A DNA stretch of 26,513 nucleotides from Funneliformis mosseae (GCA_910592005.1 CAJVPP010000766.1:1-26513), one strand, 5' to 3'; positions 11,638 to 22,960 are shown, numbered from the stretch's first letter. The notes: generated from the letters alone by a model not told the origin. Numbers and translations: made by a program.

Positions 11638-12269
11638 AATGCTTCAAATGGTTTGATTCAATTCAGATTATAAGCCAATCTGAATTCAAACTAAAGTTTC
11701 AGTTCAGTTCAATTCAGATTATTAATCTTAAAATGATAATCTGAATTCAAATTAAACCGTAGACTAGTAAAAATCTGAACTGAATTAAAAATTTTAGATT
11801 AATTCAAAAGTTTAATTTATTTGAAATAGTTTTTATCATTCTAATTAAACATTTTTTTATCATTCATTTAAAATAACAATATTTTTATCATTCATTTAGA
11901 ATGATATTTTATCATTCAAATTGAATGGTTCTTTTATCATTCACTTAAAATAATGTTATTATTATTCTAATTAAATGATACTTTTATCATTTATTTAAAT
12001 TAATATTATTATTATTATAATTGAATAATTTTTTATTGTTTATTTAAAACAATAATTTTGCTTATTCTATTAAACGATATTTATCATTCAATTAAAATAA
12101 ACCAATTGAAATTTTTGAATCAGTTCAAATTTTTTTAGTTTAGATTAGAATTATAATTCAAAATAATCTAACTGATTCAAAATTTTTCAGATTTTTATAC
12201 AATCTGAAACTGAACTAAAGTCAAACTAAACTGAAAATTTTTAGATTAATCTGAACTGTTCAAAGTTTT
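11638..12269. mobile_element. palindromic inverted-repeat element, copy A (older)
   Basis: Non-coding element of about 632 bp. Its arms consist of many variants of CAGTTCAGATTAATCTGAA in both orientations. Its centre (about 11832-12105) is a degenerate array of the same unit type as copy B, of the form TTTTATCATTCATTTAGAATGATA. The left edge AATGCTTCAAATGG and right edge CTGAACTGTTCAAAGTTTT align with the edges of copy B. Compared with B many C are T and many G are A. Probably a non-autonomous DNA transposon; no clear target duplication was found. Confidence 0.7.
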
Positions 12270-13211
12270 AAATGATGCAATATTTCTAAATTAATTTTTT
12301 TTATTTATTTTTTATAATATTAAAAACTCTATTTAATTTTCTAAAAGTAACAAATTTTTTTGAAAAATGGTAACTTTATAATTTAATAAAAGTAAATTAT
12401 AGATATAAAATTATTAGATAAAAACTTAAAAAGAATACTAATGATATATATGATATATTTTTTAAATATATTTAAAAGTAATATCACACACTTTTAAGAA
12501 AATATATATACTTTGCAGAAACCTGTGATTTGTTACCATATGGTTAAATGATCACCACTAAATCATAACAATTTAGTATTAAACACATGATGATGTATTA
12601 TCAGATGATCCCGTAAAATGATCAAAGACATGTCGTAGTATATTAAAAAAATGGTCTTAAATAGGTGGTAAATATCATTACAAGTTAACCGAAAAAATCA
12701 ACTTAAGATATTTTTTGTTATATTAGATATTATTTGACGATGAATCTAACACGTTCTCAAGTCATTGATTTTTAAGTTATTTTTTTTTTATTTTTATTAT
12801 ATTTTATTAAATAAAAATCACATAATAAAAATTATAATTGTAATAAAAAAACCTAATAAAATTTCCATTGTAATAAAATTCCATTATTGTAAAAATAAAC
12901 GCTACATTATATAATAAAAATAAACACTATATTACAATAAAAATAAATTTGTATTATATTTTTACTAATAAAGAATGCATTAGCAGTGAATATAGTTATA
13001 GGAAAAAATCGTCATATAATTAAAATCAAACCGCCTGTTGTAGAATTTTTTAGTATATTTATTCGTAATAAAATAATACTGTTATATTAAAGAAGAGAAG
13101 GAGAAGCGTTCGTTAAATATTAATGTAATATATAACAAAAATAAACTTTATTGATAAATTAAAGTTATAAAGAATATATCGATATAAGTAATAAATAGAA
13201 TACTTTATATT
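12270..13211. other. AT-rich stretch without genes
   Basis: Very AT-rich, with loose repeats of AATAAAAATAAACACTA around 12890-12950. I see no coding block, RNA gene or clear inverted repeat. Confidence 0.5.
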
Positions 13212-13987
13212 TCATAATTGTAAGTTATTGGCGATATTTCTGCTATTTCGAGATGGAACTGTCATATTTCTTGTTAAATTATCCAAAGATTTCGTTGCAT
13301 CAGTATCTCTTGAATTATAATTTATAAAAAATGTTTTCCGAATGAATCTTTGTAAAGTATGCAAGGAATTTTGAGCCTTTAATTCAGTCATATTCGTCGC
13401 ATTTAACCATCTTTGTAAGATATTTATTGTTAAAATTTCATCGATAAGCAAAATTATCTCACTTTCTTTCAAAAGGTGAATTGTATTTCTATTTTCTCTA
13501 TAAATAAATAGAAATAATTTAGTAAAAATAATCAATATACTGAAAATAAAGAAATTACAATGAAATGATTACTGAGTCCTTTTTTCTTTAAATACATTAA
13601 CTATTTTCTCAAGATTATTAAGAAATTTATTGCAGAAATCATTAAAACTTCTATTGGTTATACGTAATAAATCAATTTTTTCAAACGAATTAAGATCACA
13701 ATTAAAGATTTGCCATACTAAATCTTTAAAAGCGCTTTTCTTAGAATTTTGAACCCAAAGGAACAGACACTTTAGTTCTTTCAGAAAATCTTGGTTAGCT
13801 TTCTTTTTAATTATATAGGTTATTTAGCAGTTAGTAACAAAGCTAATGATAAAATAAATCATTGTTATATTTACTTTATCTTCTTGTTTTGCATTTGTGA
13901 TATATTAGTTACTAATGCTAATGAATTAAAGTTTGGCAAAATGGAGTTGAATACGTTCGCAACTGGTGTTTGCATTGATAGATGCAT
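13212..13987 (-). CDS. 196-aa protein of unknown function, three exons
   Basis: Proposed exons on the minus strand: 13987-13913, 13802-13573 and 13497-13212 (75+230+286 nt = 196 codons plus stop). The 75-nt intron between exons 2 and 3 has TACTAAAT before the acceptor and joins the frame cleanly. The 110-nt first intron has a perfect TACTAAC but a purine-rich acceptor, so exon 1 is less certain. The product is mostly alpha-helical by composition (rich in Leu, Asn, Lys, Phe), with FLKELKCLFLWVQ near the start of exon 2 and LQRWLNATNMTELKAQNSLH in exon 3. No signal peptide, membrane segment or known motif. It lies about 110 bp after the stop of the next minus-strand gene. Probably lineage-specific. 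Confidence 0.6.
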
Positions 13988-14095
13988 ATTATAAGCAAGT
14001 AGTAATATGTTCAGGTTTACACATAACTATGAACAGATTTGGTGAACGTTTACCATATTGTGAAATGATGCTAGAAGTGTAGGTTCTATATTATA

Positions 14096-15003
14096 TTAAG
14101 TTCGAAAAGTCGAATGAGTATCATTATCATTAGTAAAAAAAGGTGTATTCAAACGAAAAACAACAACATCATCATCATTGGACCTCATACGTGTATTATT
14201 AGAATGAAGTGTAGAGAGAGGTATATTATTAGAATAATTAAGACGAGGTATAGTATTCAAATGTAAACGAGAATAAGATTCAGATGCTTCGTTTAATTTA
14301 TTTAATGTATTATTATAAAGCTTATTAATATTTATGTTGTTCGTAATTGGTGCAAGAGGTTTGCGTTTGTCACTTATAACATCATCTAAAGAAATGAGAA
14401 AGGTGAGAATAAATTAAATGATAGATAATATGCATGGTTTAAAAGCGAAAAGTTACCTTCTGAAAATTCATCATCACTTATTTTTAACAGTTTAGAAGGA
14501 ATTACAAGATCTATTGCTTGCTCTTGTATTTCGTCATCACCATCTTTGTTATCATCATCTTTGTCTTCAACATCTTTGTTATCACTATCTTTAACTTCAT
14601 TATCTTCTTTCTTGCCATCTATGACATTTAAAGTTCTGTTGCCTTTCTTTTGAAGAGCCGTTGCTGGCTCTTGTATTTCATTATCACCACTATCATTATT
14701 TAAATTATTTAAGAAAGATTTTGCTTTTTCTTTTGGCCTTGCTTAGCAAAAACCTTTGCTGGTTCTAGTATTTCATAATCACCACTATTATTTAAAGTTA
14801 TGTTGACAGGTTCCTTTTTCTTTCGATCTCGTTTAGCAGGGGTTTTTATTTTTTTAGCAGGTGTATTTAGAACAGGAACAGTATCCTGTTTTCTCTTTTA
14901 GTTTCAGATCTTTGGAAGCATTGGATAACTTATAATTTTGTACTTCTTTACTTTTGTAAGAAGCGTATTGTAAATTAAGAAAGAAATCAATAGCAAAGTT
15001 ATT
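14096..15003 (-). pseudogene. low-complexity acidic/basic protein gene with two frameshifts
   Basis: The last exon (14385-14096) ends ..THSTFRT and stop. A 71-nt GT..AG intron (14456-14386) joins it in frame to a long exon rising to about 15003. That exon is open only with shifts near 14744 and near 14897. The three blocks join into one protein: a start region resembling FAIDFFLNLQYASYKSKE; a Lys/Arg-rich part (TPAKKIKTPAKRDRKKKE) that looks like a nuclear localisation signal; an Asp/Glu/Lys-rich middle with an internal repeat of the form GDNEIQEPA (three copies); and a Ser/Asn-rich tail. No known domain. Each shift could be a real lesion or a sequencing indel, so this may be a live gene. The true 5' end was not found. 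Confidence 0.55.
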
Positions 15004-15006
15004 TCA

Positions 15007-15396
15007 CTTTAAATACAATAAATACAATTAAACTTTTTTTCGAATTGTTATTATTTTCCTTAATCAATTAAATGTTAATGTTAATTTTTAGTGATGCAAT
15101 TTATAAATTAGACTTTTATAGTATCGATTGTGATTTGAAGTAATAGATTATGCAGTAGTTATATAATACTTTTTTAAGAGTATTTTTTAATAAAGACAGA
15201 GTAATTTTGTAAAGAGTATTTTTAATTAACAATAGTATTTTTAAAAAATTGTAATTTCAATAAATAGTAGTTTAATAAAGAGTATCTTAATAAAAGTATT
15301 GAATATATAAAATAACTTCAATTTTAACTTTTGATTGAAATATTTTTTGAAAATAACTTGACATGTTATTTTGCTTTTTACCTTCACTTTAATAAA
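15007..15396. other. AT-rich intergenic stretch
   Basis: About 390 bp between the minus-strand low-complexity gene and the plus-strand truncated gene, so it should hold both 5' regions. Short repeats of AAAGAGTATTTTTAAT occur at 15175-15300. Nothing else is seen. Confidence 0.45.
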
Positions 15397-16008
15397 ATGT
15401 TTCAAAGTTGTTACACTTCTTTAAATAATCAACCTAATTATATTAGACAATGCTATAACCCATTTAATATATCCTTGCAGTCGTCTTTAATATCAAACGA
15501 AAAAAATTTAGAAAACGATAATGATATAACTGCCATTAGAAATGATGATTGAACTAATATAGATATTTATAATAAAGACGAGAAAATAACAGCTTTCAAT
15601 ACAAAAAACAAAGAAAATGAAGGCAGTATAGAATTTGATATAAATAACGATGATGAGTCAAGTGAGGATGAAGTAGAGTTCAATATAAATGAAGAAAGTG
15701 ATTATGAGAGAGTAAATGATTATAGAAGAATGATAATAGAGTTTAATGAAAGCGATGAAAAAGATAGTAGTGACGGAGAAGAGATAAGTGAAGCGAATTT
15801 GGCTGAAGATATAATTGTTGATCAACCTTTCAATAAAGAACAAATATCACATTCTTTTGGTGAATTCACCCCATATTTTAAGAATATCACAGAATTGCTA
15901 TTTTTTTGTTGGATGCAAAAACATCGAATATGTAAGTTTGATTAAGTTAGATTCCTTTAAGACATATATAAAAATAATAATATTAATTTTTTACCAGCTA
16001 CCCAAGCT
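15397..16008 (+). pseudogene. 5' part of an acidic, possibly transposase-related gene, cut by a repeat element
   Basis: Starts at an ATG and stays open for 178 codons except for one TGA at codon 52 (15550-15552). A 66-nt intron (15932-15997, GTAAGT..ACCAG) then joins in frame to a short exon reading STQA. The middle is a long Asp/Glu/Ser-rich region, followed by FGEFTPYFKNITELLFFCW and QKHRI-STQA. That end resembles the N-terminal conserved region of large repetitive KDZ/Tnp2-like transposase genes known to me from Rhizophagus; this is recollection and uncertain. The frame is lost at the edge of the palindromic element beginning at 16009, and no continuation was found beyond 16942. The element appears to have inserted into the second exon. 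Confidence 0.5.
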
Positions 16009-16942
16009 AATGCTCCGAACGGTTCAGTTCAGTCTGGATTATAGGCCAATTTGAAACCAATCCGAAAATTTCAGTTCGGTTCAGTTCAGATTATAAATCC
16101 TAAAAATGCCAATCTGAAACTGAACTGAACCGTAAACTGGTAAAATCTGAATTGAACTGAAAATTTCAAATTAATCTGAAATTTCAGATCATTTAAAACG
16201 ATTCTTTTATCGTTCATTTGGAATGATAATTTCAATCGTTCCAAATAAATGATTTTTTTATCGTTCGATTAGAATGATAATTTAATTGTTCCAATCGAAT
16301 GATTTTTTTATCGTTCGTTTAGAATGATAACTTCAATCGTTCCAAATGAATGATTTCTTATCATTCGTTTAGAATGATAACTTCAATCGTTCTAAATAAA
16401 CAATTTTTTTATTGTTCATTTAGAACAATAACTTCAATCGTTCTAAACGAACGATCTTCTTATCGTTCGATTGGAACAATAATTTAATTGTTTCAAACGA
16501 ATGATTTTTTTATCATTCGTTTGGAATGATAACTTCAATCGTTTCAAATGAACGATTCTTTTATTGTTCTTTTGGAATAATAATTTAATCATTCTAATCA
16601 AACGATTCTTTTATCGTTCATTTGAAATGATAACTTCAATCGTTCTAAATGAACGATTTTCTTATCGTTCATTTGGAACGATAATTTAATCATTCCAATC
16701 AAACGATTTTCTTATTGTTCGTTTGAAACGATAATTTTATCATTCTAAATGATCTAAAATTTCAGATTAATCTAAAATTTTCAGTTCAGTTCAGATTTTT
16801 TTCAGTTCAGATTAGATTTATAATTCAAAAAAAATCCAAACTAAACTGAAAATTTTCAGATTGAAATTTTTGCAATCTGAAACTAAACTAAAGTTGATCT
16901 GATTCGAAAATTTTCAGATTAATCTGAACCGTTCAGAACTTT
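16009..16942. mobile_element. palindromic inverted-repeat element, copy B
   Basis: Non-coding element of about 934 bp. The terminal inverted repeats pair AATGCTCCGAACGGTTCAG (left) with the reverse complement of CTGAACCGTTCAGAACTTT (right), 15 of 19 matching. Inside are further inverted arms made of GGTTCAGTTCAGATTAT-like motifs, then a tandem core. No transposase frame. No convincing target-site duplication was found. Confidence 0.78.
16188..16748. repeat. tandem array of about 11 palindromic ~51-bp units
   Basis: Core of copy B. Each unit holds a TTATCGTTC..GAATGATAA-type inverted repeat and a second half CAATCGTTCCAAATGAACGAT, so units are self-complementary and differ by scattered C/T and G/A changes. 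Unit starts are near 16209, 16260, 16311, 16359, 16411, 16462, 16512, 16562, 16613, 16664 and 16714. Confidence 0.85.
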
Positions 16943-18627
16943 AATCTGTTTATATTTCATAAGAGCTTTTGTATTGAATTTTTGATTGTAGCTAGAAAGA
17001 TATTCTCAGAAGATTGGTAATCACTACATTATTAGACCTTAGAAAGTATAGCTACTATATTTTATATGCATTGGCTTTTCTTATTGATTATCATAAATTC
17101 AAAGTATTTACTGAATTAGTATATACCATAACTAGTGAAAAATTTGACAAGTATATTGATTGAGGGTTTGCTTGATCAGAATTTTAACCTTTGCTTAATT
17201 AGTTCAGCAAAAAAAGGTTATGTAAAATGCATCCTTTAGTTTTTACTAGATAATGGCTAAAATGAACTTGATCATGCTAGGATTTAATTGCTTTTTAATT
17301 TAAGACTTAAAGTGAAACTTAGAATGCTTAGCATAGAAAAAAAAATAATCTGCTAAGAATATCTATAGATTAGAATGTATTACAAAAATACGTAAATCTA
17401 GTTTTGCAAAAGTATTCTAATTATCTTAAGGATTTGACTATTAAAGAAAAGGACTCAGAAAACTTCATATATTTTAACTGAAAGCTTCAATAGAATGCCT
17501 ATTCTGTAAATGTATACATGATAAGAATCAGCAGTAGTTCAGTCATATATGTGCTAGTAGTGATAAATTCATTATAAAATATTTTTGGCAAAATAGTGAT
17601 GAGTGCAGGAAAGTTTTTGAATATAATCTATTTATTGTAGAAAAATTCAGCAAAAAAATAAAAATTTATCTTCTGCCTTTCACAAGATAAAAGGTTTAGA
17701 TTTTTCTAAAGCTTTCATAAAAATATCATCTTAAATTAAGTATAATGAAACCCTTATAGCAACAGATATGTTCTAGAGTATCTTACTATATCTGATGACG
17801 TGAATTTATTAATATTATTCATGTATCACTTCTTTTTGAATGCTATTACTATTAGACTTAGTTTTAAGTTATATTGTAATATCAATAGTAATATAAATCT
17901 ATCTGATCATAAGAGGGTAGTATATCAGATAGAAAGCTTATATTATATTAGTAATAATTGTAAATATAATAAAAAATGTAAATGTCTTTTAATCCAATAT
18001 TATTTGTAGCTTGATGAAATAGTATCTATAATTGCTCAAGCACAAAGTCATTTAGTAGGGTAATCAATAGAAAAATTATATAAATTAATCTAGAGGCTAG
18101 ACATATTATTGTTATGAATAATAATTTTACTGATCTTAATATTAAATGGATTAAGCCTTTTCATAAGAATATGCCATTTGCTATTATTCACAATACTTAT
18201 CAACCTCATAATGGTAAAATATTCTGCTTGATTTTTAATAAATAAACTGTGTTAGCCGAACTTTAAGATTAGGCTAGGCAAATATTTTTACTACTTTCTA
18301 AGAAATGAATAAGCTTATCATTCATTTGTTACCTTAGAAAAGATATATAAAGAATTGTTTGTGCTCTCAAAACTAATTTTTCAGACTTACGAATTAAGAA
18401 ATATTATGATAAATCTAATCTGGTAGAAAAGATGCATGACTTCAGCAATATAAAAGAATTATAGAAAAACGTAGACCTAGTTACCTATACTAATACTCTA
18501 AAGATAAGAGTATTTTATACCAATTCTAAGTTTGAATGAGCATTCTACATCTTTTAATAGTTATATAGAAATGAATGCTAAGACGGATCAGATGTTATTT
18601 TGCATGCAGTACATTAATGATTATATA

Positions 18628-19168
18628 CACTATCCTGAAAAAAGTATTCAGACACTAAAAAATTTATAATTTTTTTTTAAATTTAATAATTTTTGAGCTA
18701 ATAATATTGTTAATAATTTCTTTCTATCATATCTAGAACATTATTCTTTAAATGCATTAAGAAATTTTTTTTATAAAACAATAAAATACAATCTTTGACT
18801 TTGATTAACCTTAGAATATATAAATGCGAATATCTTATAAAATATTGATTATAGAGATATAAAATTAAAACTATCATACTCACCTCACTGAGTTCTTTCT
18901 ATCAAGGTATACTTGATTAAAATTGAATAATTGCATGTCAAAATAATTTAGAAAATATGTAAATTATTGTATTTTAAGGCATTTTTAATTAAAACCAGTT
19001 TTATTTATTTATGCATGATATGCAAAGTAGTTTCAAATAAAAATAAAAAATATTTAATTAATGCATTGAAACATGTACTATAAAAATATAAATAATAATA
19101 TTTTTATCATATAAACTTAAGCCACAATTTACAACAAACTGTGCTCGAATACTTTCTTCAGAGTAGTG
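18628..19168. mobile_element. mariner-like MITE, 541 bp
   Basis: Ends pair as TATACACTATCCTGAAAAAA at the left with the reverse complement of TTCTTCAGAGTAGTGTATA at the right, and continue inward as AGTATTC..CAC, about 30 bp in total. A TA lies outside each end (18626-18627 and 19169-19170), as expected for Tc1/mariner insertion. The interior has no transposase remains. It separates two blocks of the decayed primase-helicase. Confidence 0.7.
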
Positions 19169-19958
19169 TATATCATATTAAGCAAAGATCTTTTAACATT
19201 TCTATTACAGAAAAAGGCTATTTCAGTGATTATTAAATGCTAAACATGAATATCTCCCTTGAGAACTTCAAAATAAAGGAATATTTTTAAACATTGATTC
19301 TATTATCTAAAATAAGAATATACTGACTATTTGATTATAGGTAGTCTATATGTTAGAAAAATTCTATTTTCAGCGCTTATTTGGTTAGAGAATAATTGAT
19401 TTTTCAGAGAGGTAGATATGATAATTTCTATTATAGAACCTATTTCTAAGTTTAAAGGAAATGTTGTATTATTATCTCAAGTTGTGAAGGTAAATTCCTC
19501 TATTATTAAAGCAAAGAAATATCAAATATATCTAATGCTATGATTGTCAATCATGAAACTGCTGAATTTTGAAGAATAAGTCAAAGAAGATCTTAAAAGA
19601 AATGCGATCTCTAGACTGATATCATATTGTAAAATGTTATGAGATTCCGTCTGAATTATTGATCAAAAATTTCATTTTAAAGTATAAGAATTATAATAAT
19701 ATGAGATAGTTCAGAGCTTATAAACAGTTATAAGATGCTAGTACTGATAATAAAATGGTTGCTAAGGCTATTTTCTGTAAAGATTATAGAGAAGATAGGC
19801 TTATAACTGCAACTTGAGCTGAAAAGCATCAAATTTGCCTAGAATTGCTAAAAATTTATATACCTACTAAAAATATCAATGATAGAGTGAGATATAAAAC
19901 TAATGATATCAAGAGATGCTTGAATACTTCTGAATCGATTTCATATCTTCAGGATTTA

Positions 19959-21290
19959 CAGAGGGGATAAAAATATTATACAATCAAAATTTATTCAATT
20001 TAATAAATTGTTAATATGTAATTAACTATGTGATTTTTATACTATGTTTGCTATATATTTCTTAAATAGAATATTTATTTATTGTTTTGATTTAATATGT
20101 TAAAGATTGTAAAAATTGGGTTTAAAAATCTCTACTATTTTTAACTTTGTGCATACAATGGGTCTTACTAAAAAATTAACTTCTATATAAAAGGGAGGCA
20201 TTATTGTAGTCAAAAAATTAGGCCACAATAATACAGAAATTGCAAAAGCTATAAGATATTATCAAACAATCGTCATGAGGTATCTTGCAGCTTATGAATC
20301 AGAAACACCTTTTAAAAAATAACCAGGTTGAACCTGCTTGATCAATAGCCAAAAAAAGGTAAAGATTGAAGGCAATGGTTCTCAAAAATAAAGAACTAAG
20401 ATGAAAAAATATAGTAGAAATTAATAATATATTTTCTGCTAAAATTAATAAGCCAATCTTTACAAAAATAATTTGTCATATACTTTACAAGAAAAATTTG
20501 CATTCCTGTATTTCTCAAAAGAAACCTCTCATCTCAGCAATTAATAAAAACAAATGACTTGTATGGATAATAGAAAGAAGAAATTGGACTGTAGAAGATT
20601 AGAAAAAGATAGTCTAGACAAATGAATCTACATTTTCACAGTTTCAAAAAATTGGATGGAGAAGTGTGTAGAGAAAGCCAAAAGAAAAATTTAATGAAGA
20701 TTGCATTATATCAACAGTAAATATTCTTCTCAAAGAATGTTTTGGGCATGTTTTTCTTTTTAAAAATTAGGTCACATTATTCCACTTGAAGGTTCAGTAA
20801 CTGGAAATGTATATAAAGAGATGCTTTTCACTTATATAGTTCTCATATTTAAAGCATTTTTCTGATAAACCAAAAAAAATTCATTTTTCAGGAAGATAAT
20901 ACACTAGTTCATACATCAAAGATTACATGAGAGTTTGTGTATTCTCAAAATGTAGAGATACTTTCATAGTCTGCTCAAAGTCTCTATCTTAACCCAATTG
21001 AGAACTTGTGAGCTGTAGTTGAGATGAAAATTCAAAAGTATAACTCTCAGCCATTAAGTATTTGTGAATTTGAAAAGGTGGTAAAAGAGGTTTAGAAAGC
21101 AATATCACAAAAAGTATATCATGACTTAGTGCGATCAATGTCAAATAGAATTCAAGCAGTGATCGATGCTAAAGAAGAACATACTAAATATTAATGTATT
21201 ATTTATAAATATAAAAAAAATAATCTGCTATTCTAATAAAAAATATTTTATTACTAAAATAAAACTATGTAATATTTTTGTCCCTCTCAG
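19959..21290 (+). mobile_element. Tc1/mariner transposon, 1332 bp, inactive
   Basis: The left end CAGAGGGGATAAAAATATTA and the right end (reverse complement) CTGAGAGGGACAAAAATATT form imperfect terminal inverted repeats. TA dinucleotides flank both sides (19957-19958 and 21291-21292). It encloses a degenerate DD34E transposase and lies inside the primase-helicase relic. The C to T difference between the repeats fits the decay seen in the transposase. Confidence 0.85.
20158..21194 (+). pseudogene. Tc1-type DD34E transposase with many in-frame stops
   Basis: About 345 codons, the normal length for Tc1 transposases, which cut and paste DNA at TA sites. It begins MGLTKKLTSI and has an N-terminal helix-turn-helix (KKLGHNNTEIAKAI). 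The catalytic core shows TNESTF, where the first Asp of the usual TDEST is Asn; then QEDNTLVHTSK; then LNPIEN, with exactly 34 residues between the second Asp and the Glu. The C-terminus reads DLVRSMSNRIQAVIDAK. In-frame TAA, TAG and TGA occur where family members carry Gln, Arg or Trp, for example the stop before TNEST and that after NPIENL. At least one small indel is needed near 20765. Inactive. Confidence 0.9.
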
Positions 21291-21600
21291 TAGTTTCCAA
21301 AATAGTTTGAGTATTTGATAACACAGAGATATCATGCAATATTAAAAAATCAGGCTTAATAACAGTTTAAGCAAAATTCAGCTTACTGAATTCAGTATTA
21401 CATGCAATATATGGGTTGAAATTTAAGGTTATAAATAAGAATGGTAAACATTACCATTTAGTTAGATCTTCTGATAGAAAAGATGCCTTGTGTTATCTTT
21501 ATACCAAATAGAAAAAGAAATTTACTAGGTAGATGAAAAAGATACTCAGTATGGCTATAGCAAGCTTTTATCAGATAAAATATTAAAGTAAATATACCAT

Positions 21601-21944
21601 ACTTCAGTCAGAATACATACTTTTAAGATGAAGGTTTCTTTCAATATTTTATATAATAATTTTGGAAAATTTTTAAAAAATTATTATAATAAATTTTTCA
21701 AAACTTAATTTTAAAAATTGAATTATTTAAAAAACTTCTTAATAAACTTAAATTTCTTCTAATAAAGTTGATAAAATATATATTAAACTATATTTTTTAT
21801 ATAATAATTATATTATTAACATTAATATTATATTTTTTATTAAAAAATTAATACTTTTTTTTTTATGTTCGCAGATAAATTTGCCTGTTTTACAATTTAA
21901 GAGATAATTCATTAAAATGTATAAATCAGTTATAAACTATAAAA
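21601..21944. other. AT-rich gap
   Basis: Between the end of the primase-helicase remains and the next coding block. Extremely AT-rich (21640-21850), mostly A and T runs. No feature recognised. Confidence 0.5.
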
Positions 21945-22960
21945 ATGGTTAAAACTAACTATTCTGATTTAAATCCTGTAATAGTGTAAACGTTAAACAA
22001 TTTGCAATATAAATATAGTGGTAAAACACCAGAAATGTGGCATTTTCATATTTGTTATCTATTTAAAAAACTTCTTGAAAATAACACAAAATACTTTTCT
22101 AAGAATGGATTTATTCAAATGATTGAAAGATCATATAAAAATGAGAAATTTAAAGTTGGAAAACACTTACTTTATATTTATTGCATTGTATGTATTCCTT
22201 AGTAGTTATCTGCAAAAATACTATTAAATGTGCAAATATTCATCTAAATGAATGTATTGCTAAAACAGTCAAAAAGCAGATTGAATATTCTAAACCTGTA
22301 TAGAAAAATATGAAAAAAAAAGCATCAAGCCAAAAAAGTGTATTATCGCTTAGTTCTGATAAGATAGATGAGATTTATTAAACATATTCGATTATATACA
22401 ATAAAAGTTTAGCTTATTATAGTTATGATTATTCACAAAAAAGTAGAAAAAAAATTGTAAATCATTTAATCGATAATACAAAAATTATCCAACAAGTTTG
22501 AAGAGCTTTCAAGTTGAGACCTGAAATATGAATGAAACGAATTTAGAATATAGTAAGAAATGATGACTTTTCTGATGAAAGAAATTTTAGATATAACTTT
22601 TCGTATAATAAGAGTTTCTAATAATCGATATATAGACTATATATAGGATTCTAGTTATCTTTGGTGAGAATTAATTATAGAAATAGAATTTAAGCTAAAG
22701 ATATGCTTGCACATTATCAGAATCTTCCTATATTATATAATCATTATACTTTATAAAGCTGAGCAAAAAAAAGAGAGAACAGTTATAGAAATGATTAAAT
22801 AATATAATATAATACAATAGTTTGTGAGTATGTACAACGAATTTTTCAGACTATAGATTTTTTATTAAATAGTATATTACATATTCATATTTACTGTATG
22901 TATAATTATTATAATAATACAATAAATCAATTTATTTTTTTACAAAATAAATATATTATT
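21945..22960 (+). pseudogene. decayed coding block of unknown family
   Basis: From an ATG the frame reads MVKTNYSDLNP and, after a stop, YSGKTPEMWHFHICYLFKKL. After a frame change near 22200 it continues as HLNECIAKTVKKQIEYSKP and further on AKDMLAHYQNLPILYNHYT (about 22695-22750). Many in-frame TAG, TGA and TAA codons would be Gln, Trp or Arg codons before a single transition. The open-frame composition and persistent phase indicate former coding sequence. I do not recognise the protein. It may be part of the same large element as the primase-helicase relic, whose strand it shares. Confidence 0.45.

Larger units (their letters stand above)
17040..21600 (+). pseudogene. decayed primase-helicase of the origin-binding-protein (UL9-like) class
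   Basis: Coding remains on the plus strand are full of in-frame stops. In order: a zinc-site candidate IECLFCKCIHDKN..FSHICASSDKF at about 17488-17600, like the C-terminal zinc motif of eukaryotic/viral primases; helicase-like IRLSFKL (about 17850) and RVVYQIESL (about 17915); a Walker B candidate LDEIVSIIAQAQSH (18010-18050); IIVMNNNFTD and IIHNTYQPHNGK (about 18108-18215); a block at about 19583-19955 (IVKCYEIPSELLIKNFILKY and after); and a C-terminal block at about 21390-21550 (LHAIYGLKFKVINKNGKHYH). The order fits primase fused to an origin-binding-type helicase. Two transposons interrupt it, at 18628-19168 and 19959-21290. The Walker A motif was not found. Non-functional; the class is assigned from motifs seen by eye. 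Confidence 0.5.

Noticed and set aside
15658..16054. Overlapping open frames on both strands (61 and 79 codons)
   Set aside because: They are out-of-frame shadows of the acidic plus-strand frame at 15397-15931, or run into the repeat element.
16188..16748. CRISPR-like array
   Set aside because: Units are contiguous, palindromic and diverged, with no unique spacers, in a eukaryotic transposon context.
20158..22960. An alternative genetic code with stop codons read as Gln, Arg and Trp
   Set aside because: All three stops are involved, and the gene-bearing left part of the window uses the standard code; transition decay of repeats explains the pattern.
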